Assembly (NCBI GenBank): GCA_002292025.1
Contig: DBBC01000149.1
Location: 1 to 11,755, forward strand
DNA length: 11,755 nucleotides
Origin: Firmicutes bacterium UBA994
GTDB lineage: Bacteria > Bacillota > UBA994
Reading direction: 5' to 3'
The notes beneath the pieces are model-generated. The model was given only the letters and a program-made list of their open reading frames with translations. It ran no database searches and had not been told where the DNA came from. Shown here piece by piece: positions 7,272 through 11,755 of this stretch (position 1 is its first letter; every line of letters starts with the position of its first letter). The translations under genes were made by a program, and so were the position numbers.

Positions 7272-7300
7272 TTGTTTGCTACTGATGTAGTCTGTATAAT
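7272..7300 (+). promoter_or_regulatory. Sigma-A-type promoter for the thiL-tsaE-tsaB-rimI-tsaD operon
   Basis: TTGTTT (7272-7277) and a perfect TATAAT (7295-7300) are separated by exactly 17 bp. The -10 ends 26 bases before the thiL ATG, leaving room for a short leader with the ribosome binding site GGAAGG. The promoter begins just after the terminator T-run. Confidence 0.75.
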
Positions 7301-7326
7301 TTAGACGACCGGAAGGTAGTGAGAAC

Positions 7327-8298
7327 ATGAAGGTAAGGGACATAGGCGAGTTTGGCTTAATAACGCGCCTGATGGGTGAAGAGACCGCGCGGGACGGAGT
7401 GGTCGTAGCGACGGGTGACGACGCTGCGGTAGTGGAAGTGACCACGGGGCTTAGGGCTGTCTTTACCTGTGACTGCATGGTAGAGGACGTGCATTTTCTG
7501 CGCTCAGCGGCAGGGTACGATGTGGGATACAAGCTTATGGCCAGCAACATCAGTGACATCGCGGCGATGGGGGGGCGTCCGCGCTATGCGGTAGTTACAT
7601 TGGTTGTTTCGCCGGAGGAAAGTGTGGCGTGGCTTGAGGATGTCTACGCAGGCCTTAAAGCCTGCGCAGCGCAATATGGTTGCCACGTAGTAGGGGGCGA
7701 CACCAGCCGAGGGCAACAGGCTGTTCTTAGCGTCGCGTTACTGGGCGAGGTGTGGCCGGGGCATGAAATGCGACGGAGCGGCGCACAGGTGGGCGACTTA
7801 GTGTGTGTCAGTGGGCCGCTCGGGGCAAGTCATGCCGGGCTGCAGGTTGAACTTAAGAGAGTTGACCTCAAGTCCGTCTACGCAAGCCAGGCGCGACGCA
7901 GGCACTTTCGCCCGGTCGTGCCGGTAGACTTGGCATTCGCTTTAGGTAAACTCGGTTGTCGCTGTGCGAACGACATCAGTGACGGATTGGTCAGCGAAGC
8001 ACGAGAAATCGCGCGGGCTAGCCGTGTTGGCGTAGAACTTGAAAGCGCTTTGCTTCCTATCGCGCCTGAGGCGCAAGCCATAGCGCAGGCCTTAGCGGAG
8101 AAACCAGAAGACTACGCCTTATACGGCGGGGAGGAGTATGCGCTCCTTTTTTGCCTGTCGCCAACGCTGCTAGGCGAGGTGTGTGCGCGCTACCCCGCAG
8201 TGCGGGTTATTGGCTGTGTGACGGCAGGCGAGGATGTTGTTCTGTTGCGACAAGGGGAGAGGGAGCGGCTGAACACGGCTTACACGCACTTTGGGTAG
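7327..8298 (+). CDS. thiL: Thiamine-monophosphate kinase
   Basis: ThiL phosphorylates thiamine monophosphate with ATP to give thiamine diphosphate, the active cofactor. The 323-residue length is normal. Family motifs occur in order: IGEFGLI near the N-terminus, GDDAAVV at residues 30-36, the metal-binding region CDCMVEDVHF at 48-57, ASNISDIAAMGG, VVGGDTSRG and NDISDGL (more often MDISDGL). All are typical of the PurM/ThiL/SelD-type ATP-grasp-like fold. The ATG at 7327 has GGAAGG upstream. It is the first gene of the operon with tsaE, tsaB, rimI and tsaD, the same order as in Bacillus subtilis. The stop overlaps the proposed tsaE start by eight bases. Confidence 0.95.
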   Translation: MKVRDIGEFGLITRLMGEETARDGVVVATGDDAAVVEVTTGLRAVFTCDCMVEDVHFLRSAAGYDVGYKLMASNISDIAAMGGRPRYAVVTLVVSPEESVAWLEDVYAGLKACAAQYGCHVVGGDTSRGQQAVLSVALLGEVWPGHEMRRSGAQVGDLVCVSGPLGASHAGLQVELKRVDLKSVYASQARRRHFRPVVPVDLAFALGKLGCRCANDISDGLVSEAREIARASRVGVELESALLPIAPEAQAIAQALAEKPEDYALYGGEEYALLFCLSPTLLGEVCARYPAVRVIGCVTAGEDVVLLRQGERERLNTAYTHFG

Positions 8299-8767
8299 GC
8301 ACGCTTTACTGGGAGAAATTGTATCGCGCTCGGCAAAGGAACTGGCGAATCATGGGGCGGAATTGGGCAAGTTGGTGACCGGGGGAATGGTCATCGTGCT
8401 GGCGGGGCCGCTTGGCGCAGGCAAGACAACCTTCGTACAAGGCCTAGCGCGAGGGATGGGGGTAAACACCCCGGTGACCTCTCCTACCTTTGCGCTTATT
8501 CATCTGCACGAGGCTTGTCCCTTCACCCTTGTGCACTGTGATTTATACCGCCTGCAAAGTGAAGAGGAATTCGAGCAATTAGGGCTTTGGGAGTATTTTG
8601 CGCCAAGGTATGTCGTGGCCATTGAATGGGGACAAGCGTTTTTGGCGGGATTGCCCGAGAACTGCGTGCAGATTGATATTTTGCCCAGTGGAGAGCAGCG
8701 ATTGCTACGTGTCAGCGGTGAGAACACCACGGCACTAGAAAAGTGGGTGAGAAGTTGCCAATCTTAA
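8291..8767 (+). CDS. tsaE: tRNA threonylcarbamoyladenosine biosynthesis ATPase TsaE
   Basis: TsaE is the P-loop ATPase that works with TsaB and TsaD in making N6-threonylcarbamoyl-adenosine at A37 of ANN-decoding tRNAs. The protein has 158 residues, the usual size. The Walker A motif GPLGAGKT is at residues 39-46, followed by the family signatures VTSPTFALIH, HCDLYRL and the downstream IEWGQ. The start is uncertain: TTG at 8291 lies inside thiL and has no clear ribosome binding site (GGAGAGGGAG is more than 20 bp upstream), but later in-frame candidates would remove the conserved N-terminal helix. Translational coupling to thiL would explain the weak site. The end overlaps tsaB. Confidence 0.93.
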   Translation: MGRHALLGEIVSRSAKELANHGAELGKLVTGGMVIVLAGPLGAGKTTFVQGLARGMGVNTPVTSPTFALIHLHEACPFTLVHCDLYRLQSEEEFEQLGLWEYFAPRYVVAIEWGQAFLAGLPENCVQIDILPSGEQRLLRVSGENTTALEKWVRSCQS

Positions 8768-9435
8768 GCATCACTACTGCTACTGCGGCGGCGAGTTTGG
8801 CTGTGGTAGAGGGGTCGATGGTACGGTCTGAGGTTAGCTGGTACGGAGAGAGGGGTCATGCATCGCGCTTACTCCCGGCCGCGGATTTTGTCTTGCTGCA
8901 GGCGTCAGTGGAGCGCGAGGCACTGACCGGAATTGCAGTGTGTGAAGGTCCCGGCTCCTTTACGGGGCTGCGCATCGGACTTAGTTTCGCTAAGGGCCTC
9001 GCCGAGAGTCTGAATGTACCGCTAGTATTAGTCTCCTCGCTGCTCGGGCTAGCCGCGCAGTGTGAGCTTTACCCGGGCTACATCGTGCCGCTGCTTAACG
9101 CGCAGCGTGATGAATACTATGCGGCGGTGTTTAAGAGTGACAAGCAGGGCTTAACCCGCCTTACGAATGATCTTGCGGTCAAGAAGCGAGAGCTCAGACT
9201 TTGGCTAAAGGGGCTAGGGGTAAGGGAGTGCCTGCTCACCGGTGAGGCGACAGACGAGGCCGGCTGCGAGGCGGTGGGTGAGGTGTCGTGCGCGGTTGCG
9301 CCTGTATGGGTCCGTTCCCCACGCGCCGGCGCGCTGGGAGTGATATCCCGCTCCTTCCCCACCACAGACCCTAAAGTAGCGCGACCTAATTATGTTCGCT
9401 CTTCCTCGGCTAGGCCTAAACAGGGAGGGATTTGA
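8755..9435 (+). CDS. tsaB: tRNA threonylcarbamoyladenosine biosynthesis protein TsaB
   Basis: TsaB is the catalytically inactive TsaD paralogue that dimerises with TsaD and is required for t6A formation. The conserved CEGPGSFTGLRIGLSFAKGL block is present, as is VPLLNAQRDEYYAAVF, corresponding to the usual DARR-x-E-V-Y-A region. The 226-residue length is normal. I chose TTG at 8755 because the protein then begins PILSITTATAAASLAV, matching the family's N-terminal ILAIDTST strand, and GGTGAG lies about 4 bp upstream. GTG at 8743 is the alternative and adds four residues. The normally conserved aspartate of IDTS is replaced by threonine (ITTAT). The gene overlaps the end of tsaE by 13 bases and abuts rimI. 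Confidence 0.92.
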   Translation: MPILSITTATAAASLAVVEGSMVRSEVSWYGERGHASRLLPAADFVLLQASVEREALTGIAVCEGPGSFTGLRIGLSFAKGLAESLNVPLVLVSSLLGLAAQCELYPGYIVPLLNAQRDEYYAAVFKSDKQGLTRLTNDLAVKKRELRLWLKGLGVRECLLTGEATDEAGCEAVGEVSCAVAPVWVRSPRAGALGVISRSFPTTDPKVARPNYVRSSSARPKQGGI

Positions 9436-9903
9436 TTGGCGATCGTCTATTCCCCGATGACGGTAGAGGATATCGATGCCGTGCTGTACATAGAGCGGCT
9501 TTCTTTCACCACGCCGTGGTCGCGCAATGCCTTTCTACAAGAGCTCACCGCCAATTCTTTAGCAATGTATTTTGTGGGGCGGCTAGGCGACATAATTGTG
9601 TGCTACGGAGGATGCTGGCTGATTCATGATGAGGCACACATCACCAACGTTGCGGTTGACCCTCAGTTTCGCGGCAAGGGGTACGGCGCAGGCATATGCC
9701 GCTGGCTGATGAGCGAGGCTAGCCTGCGCGGTATGACGCGCGCCACGCTGGAAGTGCGGGTATCCAATGTGGCGGCACGGGAACTTTACCGCAAAATGGG
9801 GTTTTTGCCGGCGGGTGTGCGCCCCAACTACTACACCGATACAAAGGAAGATGCCTTAATTATGTGGAAGGAAGGGCTAGACACGCTGGCGATAAAAAAG
9901 TGA
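9436..9903 (+). CDS. rimI: Ribosomal-protein-alanine N-acetyltransferase-like GNAT enzyme RimI
   Basis: RimI transfers the acetyl group of acetyl-CoA to the N-terminal alanine of ribosomal protein bS18. The 155-residue protein shows a complete GNAT domain. The RimI-type N-terminal region IERLSFTTPWSRNAFLQEL is followed by motif A, VAVDPQFRGKGYG, with the pyrophosphate-binding R-G-K-G-Y-G loop. ARELYRKMGF comes next, and the C-terminal RPNYYTDTKEDALIMW is typical of RimI. The TTG start at 9436 comes directly after the tsaB stop, with GGGAGGG about 7 bp upstream. Placement between tsaB and tsaD is common in Bacillota. Targets other than S18 are possible. Confidence 0.92.
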   Translation: MAIVYSPMTVEDIDAVLYIERLSFTTPWSRNAFLQELTANSLAMYFVGRLGDIIVCYGGCWLIHDEAHITNVAVDPQFRGKGYGAGICRWLMSEASLRGMTRATLEVRVSNVAARELYRKMGFLPAGVRPNYYTDTKEDALIMWKEGLDTLAIKK

Positions 9904-10940
9904 GCACGAAAATCTTAAGCATTGAGACTAGCTGTGACGAAACATCGGTAGCAATAGTGGTTGACGGCCGTGAGGTATTGTCAAACGTCATAGCTTCACA
10001 AATCGACGTGCATCAGTTGTATGGCGGAGTCGTGCCGGAGATTGCCTCGCGCCAACACCTCGGCCATATCAGCTTCGTAGTCGGCCAAGCGCTGTCGCAG
10101 GCCAAGCTTTCCCTGCAGGACATTACTGCCGTAGCGGTAACACAGGGCCCCGGGTTGGTGGGTTCCCTGCTGGTAGGGCTGTGCTACGCCAAAGGTATAG
10201 CCTTCGGTCGGCGGCTGCCGCTCATTGGCGTACACCATCTGGAGGGGCACTTGTATGCGAACTTTCTGCTATCCACCCCCCCCACTTTTCCGTTAGTGTG
10301 CTTAGTCGTATCAGGCGGGCACACCGATCTTATCTACATGCGGCGGCACGGGCACTATAGGCTCCTCGGGCGCACGCGTGATGATGCCGCGGGAGAAGCC
10401 TTTGACAAGATTGCGCGCGTGCTTAATCTGCCTTATCCCGGGGGCCCACACCTAGAGCGCTTAGCTGCCACCGGGGCGCCGACTATTCCTTTTCCCCGGG
10501 CCCGGCTGGAGGCGGGCAGCTTAGACTTTTCCTTTTCCGGGCTTAAATCCGCCGTACTTAACCACATCCATAACAGTCAGCAGCGGGGTGAGGAACTTTT
10601 CCCGGCAGCGGTAGCGGCCAGTTTTCAAGCTGCCGTAACCGAAGTGCTGGTGGAGAAATCCATAGAGGCTGCACTTACCACGGGTGTGCGTAATTTGTGT
10701 TTGGCGGGAGGCGTCTCTGCCAATAGCGCACTGCGCTCCGCCATGGGCCAAGCTGCGCAGGCACATGGCTTGCAATTATTTGTGCCGGGCGTGGAGCTAT
10801 GCACGGATAACGCAGCCATGATTGGCGCCGCAGCATACTATCGCTGGCGGGCGGGAGCCGCGAGTGACGCGGAGCTTAACGCTCAGGCCATGCTTCCCTT
10901 GATAAATTGGGCTGTGGATAGTGGGGATAACTCTGCTTAA
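9900..10940 (+). CDS. tsaD: tRNA N6-adenosine threonylcarbamoyltransferase TsaD
   Basis: TsaD transfers the threonylcarbamoyl group from threonylcarbamoyl-AMP to A37 of tRNA and acts in complex with TsaB and TsaE from the same operon. The 346-residue length is normal for the Kae1/Qri7/TsaD family. The start ILSIETSCDETS is typical. The metal-binding histidines H113 and H117 (HLEGH) and the third ligand D303 in CTDNAAMIGAA are intact, as are SGGHTDLIYM and GGVSANSALR. GTG at 9900 overlaps the rimI stop (GTGA) and has no good ribosome binding site, so it is probably translated by coupling. It is the last gene of the operon. I see no clear intrinsic terminator after it. Confidence 0.96.
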   Translation: MSTKILSIETSCDETSVAIVVDGREVLSNVIASQIDVHQLYGGVVPEIASRQHLGHISFVVGQALSQAKLSLQDITAVAVTQGPGLVGSLLVGLCYAKGIAFGRRLPLIGVHHLEGHLYANFLLSTPPTFPLVCLVVSGGHTDLIYMRRHGHYRLLGRTRDDAAGEAFDKIARVLNLPYPGGPHLERLAATGAPTIPFPRARLEAGSLDFSFSGLKSAVLNHIHNSQQRGEELFPAAVAASFQAAVTEVLVEKSIEAALTTGVRNLCLAGGVSANSALRSAMGQAAQAHGLQLFVPGVELCTDNAAMIGAAAYYRWRAGAASDAELNAQAMLPLINWAVDSGDNSA

Positions 10941-10984
10941 ACCTGCGCCTGAAAGAGCCTTCCTGTGGATAAGGATGTGGACAC
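10913..10984 (+). promoter_or_regulatory. Cluster of four DnaA-box-like 9-mers, all in the same direction
   Basis: TGTGGATAG (10913-10921), TGGGGATAA (10922-10930), TGTGGATAA (10964-10972) and TGTGGACAC (10976-10984) lie in one orientation. The third is the exact complement of the DnaA-box consensus TTATCCACA; the first two each differ at one position and the fourth at two. The first two are inside the last codons of tsaD. There is no AT-rich unwinding region or dnaA gene nearby, so an origin is unlikely. A DnaA binding or titration site is possible, as is chance. Confidence 0.4.
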
Positions 10985-11075
10985 TGTGGGAAGTGTATTA
11001 GCCAGTAAAGCGGAGCTATTACCAGCAAACGCGATGTAAACAGCTCATATCACCTTTATTGGCCTGAGATGACAG

Positions 11076-11105
11076 TTGCGGTACGTCCCATGCCCCGTGT
11101 ATAGT
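11076..11105 (+). promoter_or_regulatory. groESL promoter
   Basis: TTGCGG (11076-11081) and TATAGT (11100-11105) are 18 bp apart, a reasonable sigma-A-type promoter. The CIRCE operator begins five bases after the -10 and so covers the expected transcription start, the classic arrangement for HrcA repression. The rest of the 10941-11167 gap contains no gene. Confidence 0.75.
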
Positions 11106-11109
11106 ATTG

Positions 11110-11136
11110 TTAGCACTCGGGCAGACTGAGTGCTAA
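11110..11136. promoter_or_regulatory. CIRCE operator (HrcA binding site)
   Basis: TTAGCACTC (11110-11118) and GAGTGCTAA (11128-11136) form a perfect 9-bp inverted repeat with a nine-base spacer, identical to the CIRCE consensus. HrcA binds it to repress groESL and releases on heat shock, when GroEL is occupied by unfolded protein. hrcA itself is not in the window. Confidence 0.98.
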
Positions 11137-11167
11137 CAAAGGAATAAACACAAAGGGAGGTCTATGC

Positions 11168-11458
11168 ATGAAGCTACAGCCATTAGCAGACAGGGTGGTA
11201 GTCAAAGCCCTCGACCGTGAAGAGAAGACCAAGAGCGGCATTGTGCTGCCCGACACCGCCAAGGAGAAGCCGCAGGAAGGCGAAGTGCTAGCCGTAGGAC
11301 CAGGTAAAGTCGGCGATGACGGCAAGCGTATTTCCTTGGAAGTGAAAGTGAGCGACCGCGTGGTTTACTCCAAATACGGCGGTACCGAGGTCAAGATCGA
11401 CGGCGTTGAATACCTTATTCTCAAAGAATCTGATATCCTCGCCATCGTCAACAAGTAG
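11168..11458 (+). CDS. groES: Co-chaperonin GroES (10 kDa)
   Basis: GroES is the heptameric lid that caps the GroEL cavity during ATP-driven folding in the cytoplasm. The 96-residue protein is full length. It begins MKLQPLADRVVVKALDREEK and has the mobile-loop region TKSGIVLPDTAKEKPQEG, which contacts GroEL, then VLAVGPGK and the C-terminal VEYLILKESDILAIV. The ATG at 11168 is preceded by GGGAGG; an out-of-frame ATG sits four bases upstream. Expression should be heat-inducible through CIRCE. The gap to groEL is 17 bp, so the two are co-transcribed. Confidence 0.98.
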   Translation: MKLQPLADRVVVKALDREEKTKSGIVLPDTAKEKPQEGEVLAVGPGKVGDDGKRISLEVKVSDRVVYSKYGGTEVKIDGVEYLILKESDILAIVNK

Positions 11459-11475
11459 GTAAGGGGGAATACATA

Positions 11476-11755
11476 ATGGCAAAGCAAATTATCTTTGGCG
11501 AAGACGCTCGCCGGTCATTGCAGCGTGGCGTAGATGCACTGGCGGACGCTGTTAGGATAACACTCGGTCCTAAGGGCCGTAATGTGGTGCTGGACAAGAA
11601 GTTCGGCGCGCCGCTGATCACAAACGACGGCGTCACTATCGCCAAAGAAATCGAGCTTGAGGAGCCGTTTGAAAACATGGGCGCGCAGCTTGTAAGAGAG
11701 GTTGCTTCTAAAACAAATGATGTAGCGGGCGACGGAACAACCACCGCATGCGTGC
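11476..11755 (+). CDS. groEL: Chaperonin GroEL (60 kDa), 5' part only
   Basis: GroEL forms the double-ring folding chamber used with GroES. Only the first 93 codons are present; the gene continues beyond the window. The sequence begins MAKQIIFGEDARRSLQRGVD and includes LGPKGRNVVLDKKFG, ITNDGVTIAKEIELE and the nucleotide-binding AGDGTTT loop with the catalytic-region aspartate. After that loop the usual TTTATV reads TTTACV, a small deviation close to the window end. The ATG at 11476 lies about 7 bp after GGGGGA. Nothing suggests a pseudogene. Confidence 0.98.
   Translation, partial: MAKQIIFGEDARRSLQRGVDALADAVRITLGPKGRNVVLDKKFGAPLITNDGVTIAKEIELEEPFENMGAQLVREVASKTNDVAGDGTTTACV

Noticed and set aside
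7647..7666. Perfect 7-bp inverted repeat CGCAGGC / GCCTGCG inside thiL
   Set aside because: It has no T-run, falls in ordinary codons (Y-A-G-L-K-A-C-A), and thiL is intact through it. Probably coincidental in GC-rich coding sequence.
10913..10984. Replication origin at the DnaA-box-like cluster
   Set aside because: No dnaA, dnaN or AT-rich unwinding element is present and the genes around it are not those normally found at oriC.
10941..11075. Possible terminator after tsaD
   Set aside because: Only weak pairing (CTTCC at 10958-10962 with GGAAG at 10988-10992) and no T-run, so I could not call an intrinsic terminator.

Overview
The window looks like chromosomal DNA of a Bacillota (Firmicutes) bacterium, most likely from the clostridial side. 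Four things point that way: strong GGAGG-type ribosome binding sites, frequent GTG and TTG starts in tightly overlapping genes, the order thiL-tsaE-tsaB-rimI-tsaD followed by groES-groEL, and a perfect CIRCE operator for the HrcA repressor upstream of groES. All recognisable genes lie on the + strand. The exact genus cannot be read from the sequence.

Layout. (1) Positions 1-547 hold no recognisable gene. There are only short broken reading frames and a probable intrinsic terminator at 478-503. (2) Positions 558-4137 form a tight five-gene run: a PLP-dependent D-cysteine desulfhydrase-like enzyme, a class I glutamine amidotransferase-like (peptidase C26, PuuD-type) hydrolase, a P1-family (DmpA-type) aminopeptidase, a small two-helix membrane protein and a small hypothetical protein. 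The three enzymes suggest breakdown or salvage of D-amino acids, gamma-glutamyl compounds and small peptides. (3) Positions 4189-7267 form a separate unit with its own extended -10 promoter and an intrinsic terminator. It encodes a long MutL/GlmL-family ASKHA ATPase and an unrecognised 372-residue protein with biotinyl/lipoyl-like (barrel-sandwich) sequence at its N-terminus and a KOW-like C-terminus. No cobalamin mutase subunit is present beside them.

(4) Positions 7272-10940 form a housekeeping operon with a good sigma-A-type promoter. It contains thiL (thiamine diphosphate synthesis), tsaE, tsaB and tsaD (t6A modification of tRNA) and rimI (protein N-terminal acetylation). The genes overlap or abut, which implies translational coupling. 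(5) The tsaD-groES junction carries four same-orientation DnaA-box-like 9-mers, then a promoter overlapped by CIRCE, then groES and the first 93 codons of groEL, which runs off the window.

The best candidate for an under-described system is the MutL-like ATPase paired with the BSH/KOW-like protein. The DnaA-box-like cluster and the degraded left end are secondary points. No tRNA, rRNA, CRISPR array, intact insertion sequence or prophage gene was found.
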